From positions 887,911 to 951,910 of the forward strand of contig NZ_JAHBGD010000024.1 of the NCBI RefSeq assembly GCF_018390605.1: 64,000 nucleotides of DNA, in the 5' to 3' direction. Below, piece by piece: positions 15,861-23,670 of the stretch. The translations under genes and the position numbers were made by a program. The DNA is from Ancylobacter defluvii. GTDB taxonomy: Bacteria; Pseudomonadota; Alphaproteobacteria; Rhizobiales; Xanthobacteraceae. The notes beneath the pieces are model-generated. The model was given only the letters and a program-made list of their open reading frames with translations. It ran no database searches and was not told the DNA's origin. The first letter of the stretch is position 1. Each line of letters begins with the position of its first letter.

Positions 15861-17399
15861 GTGTCGTCGGAATTGACGCCGTCGGAATTGACGCCGTTGG
15901 ATTGGCACGACGAGGCCGGACAGACGAGTAACGTGCGGATGCTGCATGAGCCAACTCTCCCGCAGGCGACGGACGACAGCTCCGGGCTCGACGACAGCCA
16001 GATGTTCGAGCTGGCGCCGATCCCGATGTGGCTGGAGGATTTCAGCGAGGTCAAGGCGCTGTTCGACGGCTGGCGCCGCGACGGCGTCACCTCGCTGCGC
16101 GACCATCTCTACGCCGATGAGCGCCGGGTCGCGGCCTGCGCCAGCCGCATCCGTGTGCTGAAGGTCAACCAGGCGACGCTCGACCTGTTCGAGGCCGACA
16201 GCCCGGCCCATCTGGTCGCCAATCTCGACAAGGTGTTCCGCGGCGACATGCTGCGCACCCATATCGAGGAACTGTCGCAGCTCTGGGACGGCAAGACCCA
16301 GTTCGCCAGTCACACCACCAATTACACGCTCGGCGGCCGCCGGCTCGATGTGCAGTTGCGGGGCCATGTGCTGCCCGGCCATGAAGAGCGGCTCGACCGC
16401 GTGCTGCTTTCGACCGAGGACGTGACCGAGCGGGAGACCGCCCGCCGTGCCGCCGGCAAGGCGGAGGAATATGCCCGCGGGCTGTTCGAGCATTCGCCGG
16501 TGTCGCTGTGGGTGGAGGATTTCTCCAGCATCAAGCAGCTGATCGACGATCTGCGCCAGCGCGGCATTGACGATCTGCGCGTCTTCACCGACGTGCATCC
16601 GGATTTCGTGCAGCGCTGCATCAGCGAGGTACGTGTCATCGACGTGAACCAGCACACGCTGGACATGTTCCAGGCCGCCGACAAGAAGACGCTGGTCGCC
16701 AATATGGGTCGGGTGTTCCGCGAGGACATGCACCGGCATTTCCGCGAGCAGCTGATCGACCTGTGGAACGGCAAGCTGTTCCACCAGCGCGAGGTGGTGA
16801 ACTACTCGCTCGCCGGCGACGAGATCAACGTGCTGCTGCAATTCTCGGTGCTGCCGGGCCGCGAGCACGACTGGTCGCTGGTGCAGGTGGCGCTCACCGA
16901 CATCACCGCCCGCAAGAAGGCCGAGGCCTATCTCGAATATCTCGGCAATCACGACGTGCTGACCAAGCTGTACAACCGCTCCTTCTATGTCGACGAGCTG
17001 AACCGGCTGGAGCGGCGCGGGCCGTTCCCGGTCACCATCGTGATGATCGATCTCAACGACCTGAAGCAGGTCAACGACCAGCTCGGCCACGCCGCCGGCG
17101 ACACGCTGCTGCGCCGGGCCGGCGAGGTGCTCGGCAAGGCGGTCGACAAGCCCAATGTCGCGGCGCGCATCGGCGGCGACGAGTTCGCGGTGCTGCTACC
17201 GGGCGTCGATGCCGATGGCGGCGCGGCGGTGATGGCGGAAATCGGCGAGCTGATCACGGTCAACAACCAGTTCTATTCGGCGCAGGCGCTCAGCGTCTCC
17301 ATGGGCATGGCGACCAGCGAGTCCGGCGAGCGGCTGGAGGCGGTGGTGCGGCGCGCCGACCTGCAGATGTATGAGAACAAGCGCAGCCAGGGCGGCTGA
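15861..17399 (+). CDS. Diguanylate cyclase with two PAS domains
   Basis: A 512-residue protein with two related PAS modules (about 45-200 and 205-355; both have APIPMWLEDFS or SPVSLWVEDFS and an LVAN-x-x-x-VFR motif) and a C-terminal GGDEF domain. The active-site GGDEF is intact at about 438-442, so synthesis of cyclic-di-GMP from two GTP is expected. The inhibitory RxxD I-site five residues upstream is replaced by DKPN, so product feedback is probably absent. The start is a GTG inside a tandem 15-base repeat; an ATG at 15939 is the alternative. It stands alone. Confidence 0.9.
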   Translation: MSSELTPSELTPLDWHDEAGQTSNVRMLHEPTLPQATDDSSGLDDSQMFELAPIPMWLEDFSEVKALFDGWRRDGVTSLRDHLYADERRVAACASRIRVLKVNQATLDLFEADSPAHLVANLDKVFRGDMLRTHIEELSQLWDGKTQFASHTTNYTLGGRRLDVQLRGHVLPGHEERLDRVLLSTEDVTERETARRAAGKAEEYARGLFEHSPVSLWVEDFSSIKQLIDDLRQRGIDDLRVFTDVHPDFVQRCISEVRVIDVNQHTLDMFQAADKKTLVANMGRVFREDMHRHFREQLIDLWNGKLFHQREVVNYSLAGDEINVLLQFSVLPGREHDWSLVQVALTDITARKKAEAYLEYLGNHDVLTKLYNRSFYVDELNRLERRGPFPVTIVMIDLNDLKQVNDQLGHAAGDTLLRRAGEVLGKAVDKPNVAARIGGDEFAVLLPGVDADGGAAVMAEIGELITVNNQFYSAQALSVSMGMATSESGERLEAVVRRADLQMYENKRSQGG

Positions 17400-17422
17400 C
17401 TGACGGCCTCACCCCACCGACT

Positions 17423-17839
17423 CTACTCCGCCGCCAGCCCCTCCAGCCCGCCGGCATGGACGAAGCACAGCTTGTTGCCCTCCGGGTCGCGGCCATAGGC
17501 ACCGTAATAATCCGGGTCGTAATGTGGACGCAGTCCCGGCGCACCCTCGTCGGTGCCGCCATTGGCCACCAGCGCCCGCCAGGCGGCGTCCACCGCCGCC
17601 GGCGAGGCCGCGGCGAAGCTAACCTGCGTCCCGTTACCCCAGGTCGCCGGCAGGCCATTGAACGGCAGCTGGACGAAGAATTGCGGCCAGCGCCGCCCCG
17701 GCATCCCCCACATCGAGCCGGGCGGCCCGCCATCGTCGGCCAGGTCGAGCCGCACCAGGCCGAGCGGCGCCAGCACCGCGTCGTAGAAAACCGTCAGGCG
17801 CGGCAGGTCGCGCGCGCCGAGAATAATATGGGTGAACAT
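17423..17839 (-). CDS. VOC family protein (lactoylglutathione lyase-like)
   Basis: A 138-residue single VOC domain: MFTHIILGARDLPRLTVFYD at the N-terminus and YYGAYGRDPEGNKLCFVHAG at the C-terminus, where the metal-ligand Glu position is occupied by Lys-Leu-Cys, so classical glyoxalase activity is doubtful. It converges on the diguanylate cyclase gene. Substrate unknown. Confidence 0.88.
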   Translation of the reverse strand: MFTHIILGARDLPRLTVFYDAVLAPLGLVRLDLADDGGPPGSMWGMPGRRWPQFFVQLPFNGLPATWGNGTQVSFAAASPAAVDAAWRALVANGGTDEGAPGLRPHYDPDYYGAYGRDPEGNKLCFVHAGGLEGLAAE

Positions 17840-18022
17840 GCCGCCTCCTCGTCGCCGGGGCCGATCATCGCACCCATCGAGACCGCAGATCCGGCCTGCG
17901 CAAGGCGCAGCACGGAAATGTCACGGACTTCTCGACAGCGGCGGCGATGCGCAGTAAACCCCGCCGCAGAGAATTACATGGCTTCCGGTTTGTTTGGAAG
18001 TTTTCACAAGAACGGTTCGTAA

Positions 18023-18796
18023 ATGAGCAACCTGCATCACGAGCGCGTCCTGTCGGTGCACCACTGGACCGACAACCTGTTCACCTTCACCACCACGCGC
18101 GATCCGGCGCTGCGCTTCAAGAACGGCCAGTTCGTGATGATCGGCCTGCCGGTGAACGGCAAGCCGCTGCTGCGTGCCTATTCCATCGCCAGCGCCAATT
18201 ACGAGGAGACGCTGGAGTTCTTCTCGATCAAGGTGCCGAACGGCCCGCTCACCTCGCGGCTGAAGGACCTGAAGATCGGCGACGAGGTCATCGTCGGCCG
18301 CAAGCCGACCGGCACGCTGCTGGTGGATTATCTGGTGCCCGGCCGCCGGCTCTATCTGCTGTCCACCGGCACCGGCCTCGCGCCGTTCATGAGCCTGATC
18401 AAGGACCCGGATACCTACGAGAACTACGACAAGGTGATCCTGGTGCACGGCGTGCGCACGGTGGCCGAGCTCGCCTATCAGGACTTCATCGAGAAGGAGC
18501 TGCCGGACAACGAGTATTTCGGCGAGCTGGTGCGCGAGAAGCTGGTCTACTACCCGACGGTGACGCGCGAGCCCTATCGCAACCAGGGCCGCATCACCGA
18601 CCTGATCACCTCCGGCAAGCTGTTCGAGGAGCTCGGCCTGCCGACGCTCGACAAGGAGGACGACCGCGTCATGCTGTGCGGCAGCCCGCAGCTGCTCGAC
18701 GACATGCGCGTCATCCTCAAGGATCGCGGTTTCGAGGAGGGTTCGACGACCGAGCCCGGTGATTTCGTGATCGAGAAGGCTTTTGTCGAGAAGTAA
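18023..18796 (+). CDS. fpr: Ferredoxin-NADP+ reductase
   Basis: A 257-residue FAD enzyme of the bacterial FPR type. RAYSIASANYEETLEFFSIK is the FAD-binding motif, LLSTGTGLAPFMSLIKD binds the NADP pyrophosphate, and MLCGSPQLLDDMRVILKDRGF is the nicotinamide-side motif. The short C-terminus (DFVIEKAFVEK) matches alphaproteobacterial Fpr. It transfers electrons between NADPH and ferredoxin or flavodoxin and is often induced by oxidative stress. No strong Shine-Dalgarno lies before the ATG. Confidence 0.96.
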   Translation: MSNLHHERVLSVHHWTDNLFTFTTTRDPALRFKNGQFVMIGLPVNGKPLLRAYSIASANYEETLEFFSIKVPNGPLTSRLKDLKIGDEVIVGRKPTGTLLVDYLVPGRRLYLLSTGTGLAPFMSLIKDPDTYENYDKVILVHGVRTVAELAYQDFIEKELPDNEYFGELVREKLVYYPTVTREPYRNQGRITDLITSGKLFEELGLPTLDKEDDRVMLCGSPQLLDDMRVILKDRGFEEGSTTEPGDFVIEKAFVEK

Positions 18797-18869
18797 GGGC
18801 CTTGATCAGCAGCTCGATGAGCTGCAATCCGGCACGAACCAGCGCTCCGACCATTCCCATTCCCGTCCC

Positions 18870-19175
18870 TCAGCGTAGCCGGCCGGGATCGCGATTGATG
18901 TCGCGGTCCCGCGCGGCTTCCTCGGGCGAGAGTACACGATACTCGGCATCGATCACCGTGGTATCGGCGGCGGAGCGGCGCGGTTTGACGCCGAACAGCT
19001 TGTAGGCGAGGCCGGCGATCAGCAGGACCGGCGCCACGACGAGGAACACGCTTGCCGCCACCAGCGCCAGAGCCGTGCCGACCGCCAGCGCTACGGCGAC
19101 GACGATCGCCACCTGCCACCAGCTTACCCGCCGCACGCTAAACCGCATCTGGCCGAACGGATCGTTCGCGTTCAT
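18870..19175 (-). CDS. Hypothetical two-segment membrane protein
   Basis: A 101-residue protein with a long hydrophobic region (about 19-65, room for two transmembrane helices) between a short basic N-terminus (RFSVRRVSWW) and a charged cytoplasmic tail (YRVLSPEEAARDRDINRDP). It converges on fpr. No family recognised. Confidence 0.7.
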   Translation of the reverse strand: MNANDPFGQMRFSVRRVSWWQVAIVVAVALAVGTALALVAASVFLVVAPVLLIAGLAYKLFGVKPRRSAADTTVIDAEYRVLSPEEAARDRDINRDPGRLR

Positions 19176-19366
19176 TCCTGTCCCTTCCCTGGCTCACGGT
19201 CGCCCCGTGCCCCGGTGATATGGGATGAAACCGCGTCGGTTCCAGACGAGTGCGCGCGAATTTCCCGCCGGCGCGACATTGCGCGCCGGGGCGAAGCCGC
19301 GATAGACCGTCGGCGGTGGCGCCGTGCCCGGCCGTGGATCGCGGCGCCGGAAGTGAAGGAATCTTC

Positions 19367-19864
19367 ATGCTGCTTCGCCATGCGGAGGAGCGCGACCTTG
19401 TCGGCATCCTCGACATATATAATCGCGCCGTCCTCACCTCGACCGCCATCTGGAACGACACCCTCGTCGACCTCGCCAACCGCCGCGCCTGGCTCGCCGA
19501 CCGCATCTCCAAGCGTTATCCAGTGATGGTGGCGGTGGAGGAGGACGAGGACGGCGCGGTGCTCGGCTATGCCAGCTTCGGCGATTTCCGTCCCTTCGAC
19601 GGCTACCGCATCAGCGTCGAGCATTCGGTCTATGTGGCAGAGGACGCGCGGGGCCGCGGCATTGGCGGCCAGCTGGTCGGCACGCTGTTCGAGCCGGCGC
19701 GCGCGCTCGGCAAGAAAGTGATGATCGGCGGCATCACCGCCGGCAACGCCGCCTCCATCGCCCTGCACAGGAAGCTCGGCTTCGAGGAGAGCGGCCATAT
19801 GCGCGGCATCGGCATCAAGTTCGGCCAGCGGCTCGATCTGGTGCTGATGCAGAAGGAACTCTGA
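19367..19864 (+). CDS. GNAT family N-acetyltransferase (phosphinothricin acetyltransferase-like)
   Basis: A 165-residue GNAT protein. LRHAEERDLVGILDIYNRAV and SVEHSVYVAEDARGRGIGGQ (acetyl-CoA pyrophosphate loop RGRGIG) are typical of Pat/YncA-like enzymes, and ALHRKLGFEESGHMRGIGIK closes the fold. The ATG at 19367 has GAAGGA upstream and fits family length; a longer frame starts at 19250 but adds non-homologous sequence. Substrates of relatives include phosphinothricin, methionine sulfoximine and methionine sulfone. Confidence 0.9.
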   Translation: MLLRHAEERDLVGILDIYNRAVLTSTAIWNDTLVDLANRRAWLADRISKRYPVMVAVEEDEDGAVLGYASFGDFRPFDGYRISVEHSVYVAEDARGRGIGGQLVGTLFEPARALGKKVMIGGITAGNAASIALHRKLGFEESGHMRGIGIKFGQRLDLVLMQKEL

Positions 19865-19971
19865 CCGCGGGCGAAGTGCAGGGCCTCCTGCGGCGCGTGC
19901 CATCGGAACGTCGTCCTCCTGAGGTGCCCGGCTGATAGTGGCGGGCATGCGCGATGAAGACGCTCTTCTTC

Positions 19972-20085
19972 TCCCTCTCCGCGTCGGGGAGAGGGGCTGG
20001 GGTGAGGGGTCTTCGATGCCTCGCAATGGTGGCGCCCCTCACCGACCCGCCGCGCGGGCCACCTCTCCCCAGACGGCAGAGGAAA
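19972..20085. repeat. Palindromic intergenic repeat (CCCTCTCC / GGGGAGAGGG type)
   Basis: CCCTCTCC-GCGTC-GGGGAGAGGG is followed by CTGGGGTGAGGGG and, inverted further on, CCCCTCACC and CCTCTCCCC. The same CCCTCACCCCA/TGGGGTGAGGG arms recur at 29689-29727. It looks like a dispersed REP-type element. The rest of the 19865-20271 gap holds no gene. Confidence 0.65.
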
Positions 20086-20206
20086 CTGCGGGTCAGGGCT
20101 CTCGGCATGGCGGGCTCACGAAAGAAGGTAGGCGCCCCACCCGGCTGGCAGTCACGCCGTCGCCCCACACCGGCCGCTCCGCAAGACCGCGACGCAGCGA
20201 AACGAC

Positions 20207-20231
20207 AATGGCCGGGACGAGCCCGGCCATT
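20207..20231 (-). terminator. Hairpin downstream of ahcY
   Basis: Perfect 10-bp stem AATGGCCGGG/CCCGGCCATT with a 5-base loop, 41 bases past the ahcY stop on the minus strand; GTCGTTTC follows in that direction. A plausible terminator for ahcY. Confidence 0.55.
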
Positions 20232-20271
20232 GCGCATTTGGTTCCGAGCCGGCGCCGCGCGGCGCCTTGGC

Positions 20272-21693
20272 TCAATAGCGGTAGTGATCCGCCTTGAACG
20301 GCCCGTCGACGGTCACGCCGATATAGTCGGCCTGCTCGGGGGAGAGCTTGGTCAGCTTCACGCCCAGCTTTTCGAGATGCAGCGCCGCCACCTTCTCGTC
20401 GAGCACCTTCGGCAGCGTGTAGACCTTGTTGTCGTACTTGCCGGGGTTCACCCACAGGTCGATCTGCGCCAGCGTCTGGTTGGAGAACGACGACGACATC
20501 ACGAAGGACGGGTGGCCCATGGCGTTGCCGAGGTTCACCAGCCGGCCTTCCGACAGCAGGATGATGCGGTTGCCGGACGGGAACTCGATCTCGTCGACCT
20601 GCGGCTTGATGTTGGTCCACTTGAAGTTGCGCAGGCCGGCGACCTGGATCTCGTTGTCGAAGTGGCCGATGTTGCAGACGATGGCCCGGTCCTTCATCTG
20701 CCGCATGTGGTCGACGGTGATGATGTCCTTGTTGCCGGTGCAGGTGACGTAGATGTCGGCGCGCGAGAAGGCGTCCTCGATGGTCGCCACCTCATAGCCT
20801 TCCATCGAGGCCTGCAGCGCGCAGATCGGGTCGACTTCCGAGACGATGACGCGGGCGCCGGCCTGGCGCAGCGAGGCGGCCGAGCCCTTGCCGACATCGC
20901 CGAAGCCGGCGACGAAGGCGACCTTGCCGGCCAGCATCACGTCGGTGCCGCGGCGGATGGCATCGACCAGCGATTCACGGCAGCCATAGAGGTTGTCGAA
21001 CTTCGACTTGGTGACCGAGTCGTTGACGTTGATCGCCGGGAACAGCAGCTTGCCCTGCTCGGCCAGCTTGTAGAGGCGGTGCACGCCCGTCGTGGTCTCT
21101 TCCGACACGCCCTTGATCGACTTGGCGACCTCGGCGAACCAGCCCTTCGGCTTCTCGGCGAGCAGCTTCTTGATCAGCGCGAAGAAGATTTCCTCTTCCT
21201 CGGAGCCGGGGGTGTCGAGGAAGCCGGTGTCGCCCTGCTCGGCCTTGAGGCCGTAATGCACCAGCATGGTGGCGTCGCCGCCATCGTCGAGGATCAGGTT
21301 GGGCACCAGAATCTCGCCGTCCTTCTCGCCGTGCCAGTCGAACAGCTTGGCGGTGTAGTCCCAGTACTCGGTCAGCGTCTCGCCCTTATAGGCGAACACC
21401 GGTACGCCGGCCTGCGCGATGGCGGCGGCGGCGTGGTCCTGCGTCGAGAAGATGTTGCACGACACCCAGCGGACGTCGGCGCCGAGCGCGACCAGCGTCT
21501 CGATCAGCACCGCGGTCTGGATGGTCATGTGCAGCGAGCCGGCGATGCGCGCGCCCTTCAGCGGCTGCGACGGACCGTATTCGGCGCGGATGGCCATCAG
21601 GCCGGGCATTTCGGTCTCGGCGAGATCGATCTCCTTGCGGCCGAAGCCGGCAAGGCCGATGTCCTTGACGATGTAGTCGCTGGCGAGGGCCAT
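20272..21693 (-). CDS. ahcY: Adenosylhomocysteinase
   Basis: A 473-residue cytosolic enzyme hydrolysing S-adenosylhomocysteine to adenosine and homocysteine, in the methyl cycle. [40 protein letters not shown] and the NAD-binding [20 protein letters not shown] are diagnostic; the C-terminal FKADHYRY completes the active site and marks a full-length gene. A 20-bp palindrome about 130 bases upstream resembles a SahR operator. In many rhizobia ahcY follows the HPr gene, as here, though a small secreted-protein gene now intervenes on the other strand. Confidence 0.98.
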   Translation of the reverse strand: MALASDYIVKDIGLAGFGRKEIDLAETEMPGLMAIRAEYGPSQPLKGARIAGSLHMTIQTAVLIETLVALGADVRWVSCNIFSTQDHAAAAIAQAGVPVFAYKGETLTEYWDYTAKLFDWHGEKDGEILVPNLILDDGGDATMLVHYGLKAEQGDTGFLDTPGSEEEEIFFALIKKLLAEKPKGWFAEVAKSIKGVSEETTTGVHRLYKLAEQGKLLFPAINVNDSVTKSKFDNLYGCRESLVDAIRRGTDVMLAGKVAFVAGFGDVGKGSAASLRQAGARVIVSEVDPICALQASMEGYEVATIEDAFSRADIYVTCTGNKDIITVDHMRQMKDRAIVCNIGHFDNEIQVAGLRNFKWTNIKPQVDEIEFPSGNRIILLSEGRLVNLGNAMGHPSFVMSSSFSNQTLAQIDLWVNPGKYDNKVYTLPKVLDEKVAALHLEKLGVKLTKLSPEQADYIGVTVDGPFKADHYRY

Positions 21694-21822
21694 GGTCGGG
21701 TTCCTTGTGCCTGAGGGGCCGCCCGTCGTCCCGTGTCAGCGGACAGGGGGCGGGGCGGCCCCGGTCCGATGGATCGAAGCTCGCCGGGTTGATAGCAGCC
21801 CCAGCCACAGGTTTCAATAACG

Positions 21823-21842
21823 ATATAAAGATGTCTTTATAT
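21823..21842. promoter_or_regulatory. 20-bp palindrome, candidate SahR operator
   Basis: ATATAAAGA-TG-TCTTTATAT is a perfect dyad in the AT-rich region between ahcY and the divergent secreted-protein gene. It resembles the palindromic site I recall for SahR, an ArsR-family repressor of methionine-cycle genes that responds to S-adenosylhomocysteine. No sahR gene is in this window. Confidence 0.65.
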
Positions 21843-21912
21843 GAATGGATCTGGCTAGCATACAATTAAAAATTGTATCATCATAAAAACTCTACCCAAG
21901 AGGGACATAGCC

Positions 21913-22191
21913 ATGATGAAACGTGCCAAAGCGTGCGCAGTGTGGACCGTGCCTCTCCTGCTGATCGGATCATCGGCTTTCGCGCAGACCGCGGTGCCGT
22001 CCTGGAGCGTGCCCGGAACCGGTGGCAATGTGGTGTTGAATCCGGTGACGCCACCGGCGGGCAATCCGGGAAACGCCACCACCATCTCGCCCGGGTGGGT
22101 TGGCCCGGCACCGAATCCCGGCGCCAGCAACCCCAGTCAGGCCTCGCCGCCGCAATCGCCGGGCGTGTTCGTGACCATCCCGATACCCTGA
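21913..22191 (+). CDS. Small secreted Pro/Asn/Gly-rich protein
   Basis: A 92-residue protein with a clear signal peptide (MMKRAKACAVWTVPLLLIGS, cleavage likely after AFA) and a mature part rich in Pro, Asn, Gly and Ser without regular structure. GAGGG lies upstream of the two ATGs (21913 and 21916). It is divergent from ahcY and lies close to the SahR-like palindrome, so it may share that promoter region. No family recognised. Confidence 0.65.
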   Translation: MMKRAKACAVWTVPLLLIGSSAFAQTAVPSWSVPGTGGNVVLNPVTPPAGNPGNATTISPGWVGPAPNPGASNPSQASPPQSPGVFVTIPIP

Positions 22192-22208
22192 TCTATTCGC
22201 ACGCCGAT

Positions 22209-22502
22209 CTATTCGCCCTCGCCGAAGCGGTCGCCCACCAGCGCCGACAGCGCTTCCAGCGCCGCCTCCGCCTCCCGGCCCTCCGTCTCCACCAGGATTG
22301 AGGTGCCGGGGGCGGCGGCAAGCATCATCAGCCCCATGATCGAGGTGCCGCTCACGGTCTCGCCGCAGCGCGTCACCCGCACCTCGGCGTCGAAGCGCTC
22401 CACCGTCTGCACGAATTTGGCCGAGGCGCGGGCATGCAGGCCGCGCTTGTTCAGGATGGGAAGCTCGCGCCGCAGCGTCGCGGAGGTGCCGGCGGCGCTC
22501 AT
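22209..22502 (-). CDS. HPr family phosphocarrier protein
   Basis: A 97-residue HPr. NKRGLHARASAKF contains the PEP-dependent phosphorylation site His23, and SGTSIMGLMML contains the regulatory serine (about Ser54) phosphorylated by HprK. In alphaproteobacteria this protein works in the nitrogen-type PTS with EI-Ntr and EIIA proteins and controls ChvG/ChvI-type or carbon/nitrogen responses rather than sugar uptake. Its ATG overlaps the EIIA stop (ATGA), so the two are translationally coupled. Confidence 0.93.
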   Translation of the reverse strand: MSAAGTSATLRRELPILNKRGLHARASAKFVQTVERFDAEVRVTRCGETVSGTSIMGLMMLAAAPGTSILVETEGREAEAALEALSALVGDRFGEGE

Positions 22503-22900
22503 TTCCCTGCGAGGACCCGGCTGGCGATGTTGATGTATTTGCGCCCGGCCTCCTGCGCCTGGGCGACCGCGACATCCATCGGCACCTCGCCGCGCACGGT
22601 GGCGAGCTTCACCAGCATCGGCAGATTGATGCCGGCGACCACCTCGATGTCCGGCTCGGTCATCACCGAAATGGCGAGATTGGACGGCGTGCCGCCGAAC
22701 ATGTCGGTGAGGATCACCACGCCCTGGCCGGAATTCACCGCCTTCACCGACGCGACAATGTCGAGGCGGCGCTGCTCGATGTCGTCATCGGGGCCGATGG
22801 TGACGGCCTCGATCTGGGACTGCGGCCCCATCACATGTTCCAACGCGGCACGGAACTCGCTGGCGAGGCGTCCGTGGGTGACGAGTACAAGCCCTATCAT
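22499..22900 (-). CDS. PTS EIIA component, mannose family
   Basis: A 133-residue EIIA-Man/fructose superfamily protein. MIGLVLVTHGRLASEF holds the phosphorylatable His9; ILTDMFGGTPSNLA and VAGINLPMLVKLATVRG complete the fold. It receives phosphate from HPr. No EIIB/C/D membrane components are nearby, so it is a regulatory EIIA, as in other rhizobia. The start at 22900 matches family length; 276 bases without a gene separate it from hprK. Confidence 0.93.
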   Translation of the reverse strand: MIGLVLVTHGRLASEFRAALEHVMGPQSQIEAVTIGPDDDIEQRRLDIVASVKAVNSGQGVVILTDMFGGTPSNLAISVMTEPDIEVVAGINLPMLVKLATVRGEVPMDVAVAQAQEAGRKYINIASRVLAGK

Positions 22901-23175
22901 TCTGCTCCGCCGTGCGGCTGGCCGGCACGAACCCCGGCGCGTCGGTCCGACGTCGCCCAAGGCTTCCGAGGCAAGCGGGTTCGCCCGCTCCCGTGGGGGA
23001 AACATCATCGTTGCGCTGCACACAAATGGCAAGTACGCCGCGCGAAAGCCTGGGGATGACCGCGCGGCCACCGGCGCAGCGCTCCGCATCGGCTAAGCAA
23101 CAGAAAATGCAGGAGATTCAGCAAATCTGCGCGTGAATTCCCGGCGAGGCGCCGGTAATTTCCGTCGAATATGCT

Positions 23176-23667
23176 TTAACTTTCCTGAAGTCCGGCCTGG
23201 GTCGAGAGCATCGCCAGCACCTGATGCACCGCATCACCGCGGTCATAGACCGGCAGGCGGGCGAGCGCGACGCCGCCGATCGCGATGCGGCAATCCTCCC
23301 GGCGCGGCAGCCGGGCGCCGTCGGCGCTGGCGAGATCGACCACCAGCGCCACCTCGGCTTCCTCGACATGCGGCACCCGGCGCAGGCCGGCGCCGCGCAC
23401 CTCGATGAGGCCGGCGAGCACCGGCACCGGGGCGGCGATCAGCCGCTCCCCGCGCCGCTCCAGCACCAGGCGGTCGTCGCCGACCAGCACGGTCTCGGGG
23501 ATCAGGCCGGTGCGTCCGGCAAGGATCAGCGCGAAGGCGAGATGCGATTTGCCGGCGCCGGAGGGGCCGCGGATCAGCACCCCCGCCTCGCCCACCCGCA
23601 CGCAGGAAGCGTGGTGGGTAGAGCTGAAATGCGCCCCGGCGATGCGTTCGTCGTCCGCCATCCTCAT
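23176..23667 (-). CDS. hprK: HPr kinase/phosphorylase, short alphaproteobacterial form
   Basis: A 163-residue protein comprising only the catalytic C-terminal domain. The P-loop is GPSGAGKS (about 34-41), followed by VLVGDDRLVL and the HprK signature region LIEVRGAGLRR. It phosphorylates the HPr regulatory serine. It starts 3 bases after the chvG stop and heads toward EIIA and HPr, the usual rhizobial order that joins the two-component system to the PTS. Confidence 0.92.
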   Translation of the reverse strand: MRMADDERIAGAHFSSTHHASCVRVGEAGVLIRGPSGAGKSHLAFALILAGRTGLIPETVLVGDDRLVLERRGERLIAAPVPVLAGLIEVRGAGLRRVPHVEEAEVALVVDLASADGARLPRREDCRIAIGGVALARLPVYDRGDAVHQVLAMLSTQAGLQES

Positions 23668-23670
23668 GCC

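Noticed and set aside
18809..18825. GCAGCTC/GAGCTGC hairpin after fpr as terminator
   Set aside because: The loop is only three bases and no T-run follows; too weak to report as a feature.
21694..21912. SAM or SAH riboswitch in the ahcY leader
   Set aside because: No conserved riboswitch core was recognised; the palindrome explains regulation better.
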